Made by a program: the position numbers and the translations under genes. A stretch of DNA of 64,000 bases. Source: Pithys albifrons albifrons. Taxonomy: Eukaryota > Chordata > Aves > Passeriformes > Thamnophilidae. Below the pieces are notes generated by a model. It saw only the letters and a program-made list of their open reading frames with translations. It was not told the DNA's origin and searched no databases. Location: positions 10,798,622 through 10,862,621 of the forward strand of contig NC_092463.1 in the NCBI RefSeq assembly GCF_047495875.1, in the 5' to 3' direction. Shown here piece after piece: positions 37,735 to 50,900 of this stretch. How positions within the stretch are numbered: the stretch's first letter is position 1; each line of letters starts with the position of its first letter.

Positions 37735-40700
37735 CTGTAAATGTCAGGAAAAGAATGGATCAGATTATAACAGAATGCAAAATACCATGGAACAATGTGG
37801 CAAAGCATGAGTGGGTGATGTGGAGAATGATACACATCTGGTATGAGTACAGCTCTGCAGGGAAGCTCCTGAGCAAAGTTACCTCAGGTAACAGAGAATG
37901 GGAGCAGCATTCTGGTCTAATAAAGAAGCTACAGAAAATCAGAGATCATTTTAATGGTGATTCAGATGGCCCAATTTGAGACCTTGAAGTTATCCAGATA
38001 CAGGAAAGCAGAGCTTTCCACAGCTATGGATGTGAGCATGGATGCTGGACATGAACAATGTGGGTGGGTGGGACAAGTGTCGTGTGCCTTTTCAGAGCAA
38101 CCACAAAACTCTCATACTGTTATATGGTATCGGGATCAATTTCCACCTTCCTCAGGGCCTTTTTTTGCTGATCTCTGCTAAGGGGAAGTGGGAACAAGGC
38201 ATGAGAAGCAGGGTGGTTTAGCCTTGTTTAAACAGACATTATCCTGCCAGAGTCATACACTACCACCAACATTCCTGCACTACAATAATTAACAATGGGA
38301 ATTTGTTACTGTTACAACATATTTTCAGAATTCATAGTTAGTTATATATGTTCCTACATAATTAAATATATTGATAAATATTTATTTGCACAACTAGAAC
38401 CATTTGTATGATGATTATAATGACATAATTAATGCAAATAAATAAAGTGATTCATAGTTTCCAATCCTTATTCTAACAACACTTTAAATAAAGTGCCTTT
38501 CTCGGAGGTCAGAACACTTCTGTATGAAATCTCTCAGGCAAGAGAGTTTTGCCTGATTTGTACTGAGTCAGGGCAGAGGAGTTATGTTTTAAATAAAGGA
38601 AGAATTTGACTTCAGTTATAAGGCCTCAATGTGGTGATCTTCAAATACCCTTGTTAAGTTTATACTGTTGATATGTATCAAGCTGATACAAGCCACGATA
38701 CTTATTTCTGGACAAACGGGTTGGAAAACTGTGGCTTTTCATTTTAATTGTGTTTCCTCCTGCTGGCTCGCAGCAGCCTGGAGAGCTTTGAAGCAGTAAG
38801 TCAGTGGTAGCAGCCTTCTGGTACAGAGAGCAGTTAGAGCCTGGCATCGCTGAGAGCTTTCCTTCTCCCTGCTTTGGATGCCAGGTCGTGTTCAGGATTA
38901 GTAATGCTATTGCTTTTAAAACACAACGAAGGCGAAAACTCATTCTGGAAGAGAGAAAGGGGGAGGAGTGTGCACAATTTGTGTGGCTCAGATAAACTGG
39001 TGGTCTGTGACCAGTGATAGAGTGAAAAACTAAACCCAAAGTGCTGCTATAGACAGGTGGGATGGCAGCGGCTGCCACATGCATCAGGTTTCAGTGACAC
39101 GTGGCTGCTCAGCAGAGCCCTCGTGCCCCAGGTCTGCAGGGTCAGTTGCATGAGCAAGGAAAGGAGAACTGAGCACCAGAGCTCAGCAGGCAGGAGTTAC
39201 AGAATATTTTGAATTGGAAAGGAACCATAAAGATCAATTCCAGCTCTTGTGTGACTGACCCATACAGGGATTGAACCCACAACCAAGGCATGATTAGCAC
39301 CAAACTCTAACCAACTGAACTAACAGTAGCATTACCCAGCAGAACCGTGACGTGGTTGAAGCTGTGCACCTACACCTTTCCTCAGCACATGTACTGAGGA
39401 GGGGAGGAGGGAGGAAACCCCTTGCAGTTCACTCCAGGATGGCCCTCTCTAATCCTAAAAACAGTGGAAAAGAGCTCCTTTTTGTTACATTTCTGCTCAA
39501 AAACCTACAAAAAACAAAACCAAAAAACCCACCAAACAAATATCCCAAAACCCAAAACCACTCTGTAAGTGATTTGGGCTTTCTTAGGTTTTGTAGGGCT
39601 CTTTTCCCAGACTGCATTTCCCAATACAACACTGTGTTTAGATTAATTCTGCCAAATCCCTTCCTTCTCTCTCTCCTATTATTTCAAACAAAGCATTTAT
39701 TGACCTTTTCTGTTTGTTTGTTTTTAAACAAAGAAAATACATCTCCCTTCCAAAAGTCTAAGGTCTTTAATTTTGATGAATGTTGTTTAGAAAGTTGGGT
39801 TTCAAAACAGCTTTGGCTCTTCTTCAATGCCAAGGTGAATGCACCATTTAAAGCGACACTGCGTGTAAGAGACTCCATAAGGGAAAAATTAAGCTGGTTA
39901 AAATTTTTAACATCTGTCACAACTTTGTCCTGGTAATGATCTGAAAGGAATGACCTTAAGCATCTAAGTAAGACTGTCAATTCAGTAGCTACCCTGCTCA
40001 CTCACATGTGGCCAGCTTGAATACCTGCCCAGTGATTATCAGTGTGCCATTGCTGTTTGGCCCATGTTTGTAACTGCAGCAGGAAATACCAGCAGGAAAC
40101 CCCAGCTCCCACTTCTGCCTTCAAATGCAGCCTCAGCCTTAATGTTCAAGTGGTACCAAAACCTGCCAGCTCTTCTCTTTACTGTTAGATAGTGTAAGGC
40201 CCTTTTTAATAGAAAACCTCACACACTTTCTACAAGAAATACTCAGCTAAAAGGAGATGGTATTTGTTACATCTGGATGGCCTTGGGCTGCTCCTGCATC
40301 CCTGCATTCTGCTCGCAGATCAAAAATTGTTAAAACTTCAGCAGACTCCTAATTCTTTTAGCAGTTAACACTAGGAAAATGCTGAATCACTTCCCAGGCA
40401 CAAAGCTCAAATTCAGGTCTTGGAAAATGTAATGATTTAAGGTCAAGAGCTGACATTATTCCTAACTCACTATTATTATTAATTTACTGTTATCATCATC
40501 ATCCCCATTACTGTTATGTGGCACTAGTTTCTGCCAGGGAAGTCTTTAGCTTCAGTTATTTTTGACATAGCATATTCAGCTTACAGTTTCTAACCAGAAG
40601 AGCAGCACAGCTCACACAGCATCCTCTGCCACCCTGTACAGAGGCCCTGCAGCACTGGGGCAGTGGTGCTGCGACTGCTGGTATAGCTGCAGTGCGATGG

Positions 40701-43239
40701 AGAGAGCTCTCTTCATGATGCTGATAACAGCATGTACCTGAGATGAAGCTTTTCTTGGGTGGGCAGCCAGGGCAATGGAAAGACTTGGAGCATAGCCATG
40801 ACACAGCAGGATCCGGACCAGACACTTGGCAGAGTCCTTTCCCATTTTCTCCTTTTCCTCCTCAAAGGAAACAGCTTTCATGCAGCACACTCAGGAACAC
40901 GCTCATTTGTGAGAGACGGCTCATGACATGCCAGAGAACACTCAGGGGAAGAGATTGACTAATTACCCCTACTCTAAATTTTTTTGCTGACTTTTTTTTG
41001 ACTTCTTTTTCCTAAGCTGCTGCCAGTATTAACAAACATTTGTTTGGATTTTTGGTCCTCTCCAGTGGGCTGACATCCTAGGTCACAAGGATTTATCTCT
41101 CATTTTAGTGGAAATTCCCCATTCTCCCATAGTCTCTCAGAAATCCAGAGTTATTTAACAAAGTTTATTCTCTGCTTTTGCATCAGCCATTTCTCCCCCA
41201 CTTATTCCCTGTGTAGGTGGGGTCACCCCTGCCCGCACAAGAAAATTGCACTGGGTCAAACCATCTTTTGAAGCAGCAGAGCGGTGCAGACAGTCAGAGT
41301 TTAGTGAATTTCAGACTATGTGGTGACTCCTAAATAAGTTGATAACTAATCAAAGCAAAAAATCTATGTGGATGCCAGTCCCAACCTCAGCAAGCTGGGA
41401 AGCCCTCCAAGGAGGTGGGGTTTTTTCTGTAATTTTTGTTAGCTGGACAGAGACACCCCTCACTTCCACTTGGCTCTCCCTGGGAAATCTCAGTCCAGAC
41501 ACCCACCACCAAGTGTAGTCGAGCACCATCCTGATGGTGGCCAAACTCTGCTCCTAACGAAGTCAAAAGCTGGAACAAACCTTATGTCTCCTGTACAGAA
41601 GGCAAGGCAGGAGCAGAGCCTCTCCAGGGTACTTGGTCCATGTGCCTCAGCAGTGCTGGGCACCTCCATAGGGCTGGGGGTGGCAGGGGACCCAAAGGAC
41701 TCAGGGGAATGGCAGTGGCAGAGCAGGCAGCAAATCCCAAGGCCTGAGATGCTTTAAATCAGCATCAAGCCATATTATCACTTGTCTGGGGAATAGTATA
41801 GATATAGCTACGCAGTACCTCAGTCATTTTTAAATGAGAATTTGGTTTCCCTTAATAACTGAAGCACAACTGAAACCAGTCCTGTAAACCAGCACCTCCT
41901 GTTCTTAGTGAGAATTTTGCAAAGAGAGAAAATTATACATATACATTGTTATATGTAATGCACTGTAATACATTCCTTTTCCTTCTTGCTTCACATCTGG
42001 GCAGCATCATTTTAAACTGTTGCTTCTGAAAGAGAAGACATCTGGTGCTGTCCAGAATTTTATTTTCATATTAGTGTTGCCAAAGCCAAATCCTAGAGTT
42101 TGCAAAGTTCACTGCTATAGCTAACAGCAACTGAGAAGATACACAAACTCCCCGGAAGTGTCTCTTGGCACTTTCAAATTTTTAGGCTTTTCAGGTGGCT
42201 TTTTAAAGAGAGGATGACTGAAGCAAACCCAAAACTCGAGTTTTCCAAAGCTCTCTGCTCCTGTTTCATTGGTTCTGTTGGAACTGGCGAGCCTCAAAGT
42301 CCTTTGGTAGGGACAGGCAGCTGAATGCTTTGGAGAATGAGTGTTTCTTCAGGTTTTCTGCTCTGAACTTGGTGTGATGGTGAGGGACGACACCTTCTAG
42401 ATCAGCCATATGCTCCAACCATAGAAAGTCTCTTCCTTACTTTGCAGCAGCCTCAAAAAAAAATTCCTACTTTAAACACACCAAGGGTCCTAACCCTGGA
42501 GTTGAACCTTTCAGTTTGTGCCTGAGGAGCTGACAGAGTGGATATGGGGCTCCTACCCAAGGATAGAAAGGAATTCTGACAGGCTTTTCAGTGCTCAGGG
42601 AAAAGGCAGGTCCTAGGGGCAGTGACACTTCCCTGACTAGGAAAAAACATAGTCCACAAAATGGCAAGCGTGCCAATACAGAAATGTGCCAGCTTGGCAC
42701 AGTAACCCTGGCAAGTCACAGGGGCTGCTCTGGACCATCCAGGATCCAGGCACTGAAAAGGGGGTTTTTCCAGTGCAGCCAGGCCAAGGGAATCATAATC
42801 CAATTACTTCTCTGTGATTTGAGGGAAAACCACTTCCTCTGACCATAAAGAGGACAGGGTGGGAAATGCTGCCCTGGATCTGGATCCCAGTGCCTGATGT
42901 GGGTTTAGGATGCTTTGGTGCCCAAGACCTAAATCTGAATTTTGGTTAAAGGGTTGGAGGGTGGGGAGTTGCAATAGTCACTGCTCGCAGTCTGTGCCCC
43001 AAAATTTTAGGGTAAAGAACAGAGATCAGACCCAGCTGTCAAATGGAATTGCCAGACAAGTTCTCGCAGTGCTTAACCCTGGGATGTGCCTGGAGATGCT
43101 GTCCTCGCAGCAGTCACACTTGTTCTCCATTCTGGTAATTACCAGATAAGACTGAAACCTGTCGCTATGCCTGGGAACCCATCTTTAGCACCTGCCACTG
43201 GTCCCCTCCTCTCAGAAACAGCAGAGAGACCCCGAGCTC
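37735..43239. other. Proposed first intron of TNFAIP2
   Basis: It contains the tRNA-Ile/CR1 SINE and AT-rich unique DNA (38260-38470). The 194-codon plus-strand open frame at 39352-39936 has no recognisable domain. If the CpG island is not the TNFAIP2 promoter, this is simply upstream DNA. Confidence 0.45.
39198..39330 (-). mobile_element. tRNA-Ile/CR1 chimeric SINE (TguSINE1-like)
   Basis: Read on the minus strand, 39330-39256 resembles tRNA-Ile(AAT). It has an A box (TTAGTTCAGTTGG), an anticodon-loop remnant CTAATCA and a B box (GGTTCAATCCC), and ends near TATGGGTCA. It runs straight into a CR1-like 3' tail (GATCTTTATGGTTCCTTTCC, then AATATTCTGT). This head-plus-tail design is that of TguSINE1, a SINE described from passerine birds and mobilised by CR1. 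The copy has many substitutions and no clear target-site duplication. Confidence 0.75.
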
Positions 43240-43348
43240 CCCAGAACAGCAGCAGGCGAGACAGGAGACGGGCAGCGGCTCTGGAGAGGCGGGAGAGACG
43301 GGGAAGGGGAAAGACGAGAGCTCCGGGCAATTGGCACGAAGGACTTAC

Positions 43349-43455
43349 TCTGCGACAGCTCCCGGGCGGCGGCGGGTCGAGCGGCAATGCGGGTGGTGGG
43401 GCTGGATGCGGGAATGAGTGCGGGGCTACGGTACAGTCAGCGGGATTGTAGCGGA
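43349..43455 (-). other. Candidate untranslated first exon of TNFAIP2
   Basis: A strong minus-strand donor, GCAGA|GTAAGTCC, ends a GC-rich block at 43349. No ATG occurs in the preceding hundred or so minus-strand bases, as expected for a 5' untranslated exon. The nearest downstream good acceptor in the same orientation is the one at 37735, which opens the exon carrying the TNFAIP2 start codon. The 5' end (about 43455) is a guess based on the promoter-like motifs just upstream. The exon is inferred. Confidence 0.45.
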
Positions 43456-43513
43456 GCTGGCGGCGGAGCCGGGGCAGCCCGACTATAAGGGCTCGGGGCG
43501 GGACCGAGCGACC

Positions 43514-43523
43514 GGGAAACCCC
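43514..43523. promoter_or_regulatory. Perfect NF-kappaB decamer GGGAAACCCC
   Basis: It matches GGGRNNYYCC at all ten positions and lies 165 bases upstream (minus sense) of the candidate exon 1 donor, next to a GC box. TNFAIP2 is known as a TNF-, IL-1- and LPS-inducible gene, so such a site is expected. Binding is not shown by sequence alone. Confidence 0.5.
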
Positions 43524-43794
43524 GGCTACGCCTCCCCCGGTCCGTGGTGCGAGCCAAAGAGAACCGAGAAATCCCCTCCGACGGGAAAGGTGTCACGGAC
43601 GGAGGGTGGCTGACCCGGGGACGGTCACTGCAGAGAAACAGCCCGGACGCTTTGTCCTGACAGACCGGTGAACGGGGCACGGGTACCTTGGGCTCCCTGC
43701 CCCCAGGGCTTGTCTGAGTGATGTGCCGCATTGTAGACTTGGAAACTCTCTGTTGGGGACACAGCAAGTGCAGCCGAAAATGCCATATTCTGTA

Positions 43795-44466
43795 TCTGGC
43801 ATGGTCAACCCCAGATGTACAGGCTGGGGAACAGGGAAAGGGACCTGGGTGTCCTGGTCGACGGCAAGTTGAATATGAATCAGCAGTGCCCTGGCAGCCA
43901 GGAGGGCCGACTGTGTCCTGGGGGGCATCAGGCAATCACCAGCTCATCGAGGGTGGGAATTGTCCTGCTCTGCTCTGAACTAGGGTGGCCTCACCTTGAA
44001 TATTGTGTGCAGTTCTGGGTGACACAATATAAGAAAAACAAAGATATTAGAGAACATCCAAAGAAGGGCTACAAAGATGCTGAAGGGTCTAGAAGGGAAG
44101 GCATATGAGGGGCGGCTGAGGTCACTTGGCTTGTTCAGCCTGGAGAAGAGGAGACTGAGGTGAGACCTCATCATGGTCTGCAGCCTCCTCATGAGAAGTG
44201 GAGGGGCAGGCAGGCAGGCACAGATCTCTTCTTTCTGGTGATCAATGACACAGCCTGAGGGAATGACATGAAGCTGTGTCAGGGGAAGTTTAGGCTGGGT
44301 GTTAGAAAAAGGTTCTTTACCCAGGTTGGGCACTGGAACATGCTCCCTAGGGAAGTGGTCATGGCATCAAGCCTCCCAAAGTTCATGAAGTGTTTGGACA
44401 ATGCTCTCAGATGCAAGGTGTGACTTTTGAGGTTGTCCAGTGCAGAACCAGATGTCGGACTTGTAT
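43795..44466 (+). mobile_element. Long CR1 copy, about 670 bp
   Basis: It carries CR1 features in order: AAGGGACCTGGGTGTCCTGG with CCAGGAGGGCC; CTTGAATATTGTGTGCAGTT; AGAAGGGCTACAAAGATG; TTGTTCAGCCTGGAGAAGAG; GTTGGGCACTGGAACATG; and ACAATGCTCTCAG. It starts directly beside the CpG island, so it marks the outer limit of the candidate TNFAIP2 promoter. The terminal repeat is lost. Confidence 0.85.
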
Positions 44467-44659
44467 CCAAGTGCTGCATCATGCCCGAGGTGAAGCACCT
44501 TCCCTAGAGCAGGGCTCACAGCACTCCCACGAGGCATTAATATCATCCAGCACCTTCAGTGCAGTGTGTTGACTTCCTGCCTAGGTACTGGGAGACACAG
44601 GCTTCTTTCCTCATCCCAAAGACTCTAAAACTCTGTCTTCCACTTCTGGGTGGGTGAGT

Positions 44660-44992
44660 GATCTTATTGAGCCTTTCAGCACTTGAAGGGGACAAACTTT
44701 TTAGCAGGGCCTGTTGTGATAGGATAAGGGGTATTGGTTTTTGAACTGAAGAAGGGTCACTTTGGATTATAGATAAGGAAGTCACTTTAGATTATAGATA
44801 AGGAAGACATGTTTTATTGTGAGAGTGGTAAAACACTGGTTGCCCAGAGGTGACGGTTGTTCCATCCTTAGATACATTCAAGGCCAGGTTGAACAGGACT
44901 GAGCAAAATGATCTAATTGAAGATCTCCCTGTTCATTGCAGGGAATTCGGACTAGATGACCTTTAAAGGTCATCTATTCTATGATTCTATGG
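44660..44992 (+). mobile_element. CR1 3' fragment with internal 25-bp duplication
   Basis: It ends GACCTTTAAAGGTCATC, then ATTCTATGATTCTATGG, the intact CR1 3' end. It also carries CAAGGCCAGGTTGAACAGG. A 25-base unit is repeated in tandem at 44757-44781 and 44782-44806 with one mismatch. Confidence 0.8.
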
Positions 44993-47900
44993 CTTGTTTT
45001 CCCGAGTTCTGTTCTTGATGTGTGGGGACCTCCTTTCCTGGCCATGGAGCTGTGGTGAGCCTGTTACACTGTGGAAGTGTGTGTGCTGCCACAGCAGGGG
45101 ATGGGTGGAGGGCAGATGGGACATCTGGGTGACAGCAGTGGCTGTGGGGGTCCATTGCAGAGGGTCTGTGGAGGCTGCAGGGGCTGTGTTGTCTCTTGCT
45201 TAGCGTCAATATGAAGAATCTCCCTCACACATCTGGATGAGATCTGGGCTGAAGCAGTTGCCCTGTGGGCACAATATCAAAATACTGTGGTCCTGTGGAG
45301 CCCACCTCCTCCCCCCTTTACTGGGAAGATGCTGTAGGGCAGGGAGTGGGACAGGCAGCAGGTCCTAGAGCCTGGTTACTCTGCCTGGGATGATTTCTGT
45401 TTTGAGTCTGATAGCTGTTATCTAATGCAAAATGTAAAGAAATGGTCCAGAGATTTAAAGCTGAGTGTGAACCCTGAGCTTTTCTGGTGCTGCTGATGCC
45501 CATACTCACTGCCTGTGTATCTGCACAACTTTTGCAGGGACTATGCATCTATGTAGGTCCAGTGTGGGGACATCCCCCAGCAGCACACATGGTCTGAGGC
45601 CAATGTTTGTACTGGGAGGAGGTGCCCAGTTGAGCTGGCACAGTGCTGGAGAGCAGATGCTTCCTGCTCACAGTGCTGCTGCTTTCCTCTCAGGGACTCT
45701 TTCCTCCTTCCAAAAAGAAACTCGCCCCCAACAATGTCTGCCAAAACAGGAAGCAGAAGCAGAGGGGCCGCCCTGATGGGCAAACCCATGGTCTCCGGAC
45801 TCTGGAAAACACTGATTCATCTCAGGCCAGCCTTTGACTGAGCTGGGCAGAGAGTTTCCCTCTGGGATTGCCAAGGGCTGGGTCCATCCCCTTACTACTT
45901 GACAACCAGTGACCTGAAACAACCATTGCCATGGGACAGAAATGCTGGGCTGTCACATCAGTCTTAAAATCATTAGAAACATGAAACAGTGCAAGATTTG
46001 GCCCTGGAGTGCAGTAATTTTGGGCTTCATTACCTCCTCCAATGTCAGAGTGAAAGAGAGAGGAGGCAAGGTTTGATATCTGCAGTTAGAGCCAGTTTGG
46101 GGGCAGCACAGGGCAACTGGAGGTGAGCTTGATGTTGCATCCAATGACCCTTTCATGCAAGAGGCTAAGGCATGTGATTCCTGGGAAGCACCAGGGAGGC
46201 TGGTGTGGTCCAAGGGTGAGACACACACCTAATTCTGGGCATGGCTGGGAAGGCAATGTTTGTGACTGTCTGAAAGCAGAGGATGCTATTGTGGATGCTG
46301 GGAGGACCTGGGCTGGTTCTCTGCTCACATCCTCACTTATGTGATCCCTGCAGGATACAGGGGTGTCTGTCCCAGATGTGCTGTGAATCTGCATTGGGAA
46401 GTGGCTTAGTAACATGTGTCTCAGACCCACTAAACCCTCTCTTTATATGTTCAGGTGGTCTTTACATTTGACTCAGACTAATGTCTCATCCCCAGTTTAG
46501 GAGCAGCAAGCAATGTGAAAAAGACCAATGGAGTCTGATGCTCAGCTGGTGTTAGCAAATGTAGCTGCAAATCTGTGGGCATCCTGGGTTACTTTCTTAG
46601 ATAAAAGTTTGTATAGAATGATTTATTTAAGATCTAAATTAGATTCATGTAGTGGGATCTGTTGCTGGGCCTCATCTGTATCTGCTGTAAATTAACTTCT
46701 GTAGGGTCAGGGCAATTTGCCCAGCAGACAGGAGAACAACAAGCATCTTGTAACTGGGTCTTAAAAACCTAGAGCTTAGGTGTCATCCTCTGGATGCCCT
46801 TATTTACCCAAATCAAACCTATCACTGCACTTTGACTTCTTACAAGAAGAGCATGACACTGCTTGTCAATGTAGACTGATTTCTGAGACAGGCTCTTGTA
46901 TTTACTTAAATAATATTGGGTAGTGGGTAACCAAGTTATAGTGGGCTGCACATCTTCTAGGGCTGCACAGCAATTTTTCTGTGTTCTGTAACTACTCAGT
47001 GTATTGCACAGGGCTACACTGATACTCTGTGTTTATAGTTTATGTCACCTAAGAAGATATCTTAAGTCTGTGAATTTGAGGAATCAAGGGGTTTACTTTT
47101 GACTTCCCTAATGTACATGATATATTTCTCAGCTGCAACTTACACTTAAAAGCAAGATGTACTTCAGAGATTTGTAAGTTTTGCAGATGCTTCCTTAAAT
47201 TTGAACATCAAATTTGCATTGATCCTCTCCTTCTTCTATACTCAGCATTGAAGTCAATCACATTAGCAGTCAACATCTACATTTAGCTGAGAAGGAGCCT
47301 GCAAATGGGATATGTCTCTACTAAAAACCAGTTTTGAATCCTTTGCACTAGACAAGATTTACTTACCTGTAAAAATGAAGATATGATGAACAAACAGTTT
47401 TGATAAGGAGATTATTTATGAAGTGCAGTTCTCATTTCCTCTTTCATGATGCCGAAAAGCTGTTATCCTCACTGCCAGTTCAAGGTGTGTCAAGAAGCAG
47501 ATTGTTACAAGGGTAAGGGTTTTCTTCCTGGAGTCTGTTAATTCAATATGCTTATTCATTGAGTGGTATTTGAGATTTTTGTTCGAACTTGTTTTCATTA
47601 CCTTTACTATCAGAAAGGGAAACTTCCAGTTTTTCTGTGGGATTTTCCCTGACTTCTTCTCATTTGTATTAGGTAATTCCAGGTGTGCATGTTTCAGAGT
47701 AGAAAAGCAGCAATTTTGGGTACAGGTGGCTGGCAGCAGCCCTTTGGGTAAGCAGACTATATCCTGTTGCCTTCTGCACAAGCCCAAGTGGAGGTTGCTT
47801 GAGTTAGTGCTTGAGAGTCAGAAAATACTCTCATTGTGGGGCTGGATTGGAAAACCAGGGTCAGGTAATATCCAGCAGGCATAGTTCTGGCTCTGTTTTT

Positions 47901-50900
47901 CTTCCTCTCCAAGTAGTGAACACACATGTTTTTGCCACATCTGTTTGGGGGAGCTTGGTGTCAAAGGTCTGACCTGCTGCAAAGCTGTGATTTGGCAGCT
48001 TCAAAAGTGTGAACTCCTTCTGAGAACTTTGCTACTAGTAGTACTAACCTCACATGATGATACTTTTGTCCTCTCTAGTCATATCTGAACCAAACTAACC
48101 ATAGAGAGCTTTCCTGATTTGGGTTTCTTCTGTAATATGTCTGAGTAATAATCTGGGAGTTCAAATCTGACAGGAATGTCCTAAAACTTCATCAAAGGAA
48201 GGGTTTGTATGCAAGCACGGTCTGCATCCCCATCCTGGTATTTCTGCTTGAGGAGTGGTCCATAGCTGAGGCTGATGACACCTTTGCTGTGATATCCTGG
48301 TGGAGGTTGTGTCCATGCCTGAGGCTGCCCTGGCACTCCGCCCTGGTATTTGAGCAAGGGAGGTGTACATTTCTGCGGTTGTCAGGCCACCCTCCATCTG
48401 ATATGAAGGAGGAGGGAACCATATCAGAGATTTCTGGCTGGGCTCAGCTGTCCCTGACATGGTCACAGTGGGCAGGAGACACCATGTGATGGAAGAGTCC
48501 ACTTGACCTGACATTCCTGGCAGCCAGCCATTCTGGGTTTGCTGTCTCCGGACCTTCAGCCCGGTGTCTTTGTAGTGTGGGACAAGTCACCTCACCCATA
48601 GAATGAAGCGAGGGATATTGTCCCTATATTTTGAGCTACTTGCAGTCTGATGGGCAACCTCAACATCTGCCAAGGGGTGACTTGGGGAGGAACAACGGGG
48701 GCTAAGGGAAGGGTGTAGTTTTTCCTTTTCATGTGAAAGGAACTCATGCTTCTTGCTATCCTGTTCCTGTTGGGAAATGGAGGGCATGTTGTAGGATGAC
48801 AGCACAAGGCTCAGGTCTGGGATGGGGCCAAACAAGGCATTCAGATCAGATCTGGAAAAGCACTGGACTGGGAAAATTGTGGGGTATTCACATCTGCCTG
48901 TAGCTTAGATGTCCTGGAAAACACTGCTGCTTTGGAGAAGCATTGGTGATCCTCTGACAGAAAAGCACCAGTTTTTTTAGCATCCTGTTTTTAAGGCACT
49001 CTGGCACTTGCAACCCAGTAGTTCTCTCTTTTTCCCAGCTTACTGTTGCTTCTTTATATAACACTTCTTCTCTGTTTACAGCTTCCTAATGCCTTTGGGG
49101 TCAGTCTGAACACACAAGAACAAGGTCTCTGTGAAGTTGGACAAGTGTATGTGTGTGTTCTTCCAAGATACATGTTGTTTTTCTTTCAGTGTTCCTGCAT
49201 TAAATAGATGCCACAAAGATGGGGCCACTTTTGACTTGAGTGCCCTCAGGGGTCAGCATAGCCAGGAGCTGATGGAAGGCAAATGGGAACTGCCTCACCA
49301 GTTAAGCTACAAGAAATGGTTCAAGGAGCCACATCCTGGACAGCATCAGACATCCGTGCTCTCCACAATGTGGCTCAGTGCTCCCAGATGTGACAGCACA
49401 GCTGTGCTGGCAGCACAGGGCTGGGTGTCCTGACAGACCTGCTCTGAACCCTGGAACCTGACCTGCTCATCTGGACCCTGGACATGCCAAAACCACCCTG
49501 TGGCAGCCAGAGCTGGGTAAGCCGTGTCAGCAGAGCTGCTCACACAGTTGCTGCCCGTGGTGTGGGAGGAATGTGCCCATCCATATTTAAAAGCTGGGGC
49601 TGGGACATGCCTCTCTTCACTAGTTCTCTCCAGACACCAACAGTTATGCCCTGCTGGTACACAACTTGTGTGCAGGGGATGAGAGGCTTAATTTTAGATC
49701 AGGGAATGAAACACTGGAAAGGTCACTGGATGGGACCAAATCCAAACCGGCCCTCATGATGGTAACAGCATCATGTTTAGACCTGGTGGATCAAATCAGA
49801 ATGCCTTTTCACTGCAGTTGTTTTACTCCAGCCCAGACACCTTCCTTGCCCCAGGACTCCCTGCCTTGTAGCATCTCTTTTTGCCAGTAGAAAAATCTGC
49901 TCATGAATTCCCCATCACCAAATGGTGGAAAGTACTGGGGGAAAACACCTGGGAAACTGCAAGAACTGTACTTCTGTTTGAGGTCTTGAAAGCAAGATAC
50001 CAAGAAGTTCTTCTGTTTTGAACTTCCCTGTGGGTCGTCAAGATTTGCTCCCTGCTGTTCCTGGCCTGTGTCCCGCTGCATTATCCTTGTGTGTCCAAGC
50101 AAATTTGGGCTTAGTGTGTGGCACACAGGGAATTTTCCAGGGAAAATCCAAGTAGCCATGAGGACTCAATAGCCTGTGTTTCAAACCCTCTGACTCAGTA
50201 AGGAGCTCACTGCGCTGTTGAAATCAACAGAGTTGTTCCTACCAAATTTACTGGCAGTAGAGAAGGGCCCTTAATTTCTTCATAAACACTGGCACGTTTC
50301 TGAATGAGATTTACAGATCTCCCGAGGACTGACACTCCCACTGACGTGATAAAATATTCCCCTTTCCTCAGCAAATATCAGAGCAATCCTGCTGGCACCT
50401 CAGGACAATAACATTTTTCTTTGGCCCTGGCAAAGCCTGTACTGTGGGGCTGGGTAAGGTGCTTTGTACATTTGTGCTCTCCTGGGAGTTGTTCCAATAA
50501 CACAGCAGCCAAACCTGGATCCTTCCTAAACCACTTCCTAAATGGACGGAGTTGCCATAATTATTTCTAACACCCTCCTTATGGAATAGAGGAAAAGCTC
50601 TAAATGAATGGTGGATACAAAATCCAATATTGCAATGCCAGTGTAAAGGCAGTAATTTAAGTGCAGTATGTAATGGTAAACTTCATGCTTGCACTTTTAA
50701 CTCCTTCAGGCTTCTATCCACCTGCATTAGGAAGAGGCTGCTTCACTCAAAAGAGTTCAAAAGGGCAGTTACATATAGTATTAAAGTTTGGAGGTTTTTT
50801 AACTGTGGAAAAAAAATTCCTTTGAGGATTCTGTTTGGTACACCCCATGAAAGCATTTTCCCAGAAATGCAGCTGTAACAGCAACAATGCAATCCATTTT

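Larger units (their letters stand above)
43240..43680. promoter_or_regulatory. CpG island, candidate TNFAIP2 promoter
   Basis: This block is rich in CpG and G+C, sharply different from the AT-rich flanks. It holds a GC box (GGGGCGGG, 43495-43502), a perfect kappaB decamer (43514-43523), a one-mismatch kappaB site on the minus strand (43567-43576) and a TATAAG-containing string (43483-43489; plus-strand orientation). It sits about 5.6 kb upstream of the TNFAIP2 start codon and contains a minus-strand splice donor. Assignment to TNFAIP2 is inference from position and orientation. Confidence 0.55.

Noticed and set aside
39256..39330. A functional tRNA-Ile gene
   Set aside because: Stem pairing is eroded and the sequence continues directly into a CR1 tail. 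It is the head of a SINE.
39352..39936. 194-codon plus-strand open frame
   Set aside because: It has a Lys/Pro/Asn-rich low-complexity start, no recognisable domain and no splice partners. It lies beside a SINE in AT-rich DNA.
43086..43935. Open frames of 111-150 codons in the second CpG island
   Set aside because: These are GC-driven open frames that run into the CR1 copy. The region is better explained as promoter plus an untranslated exon.
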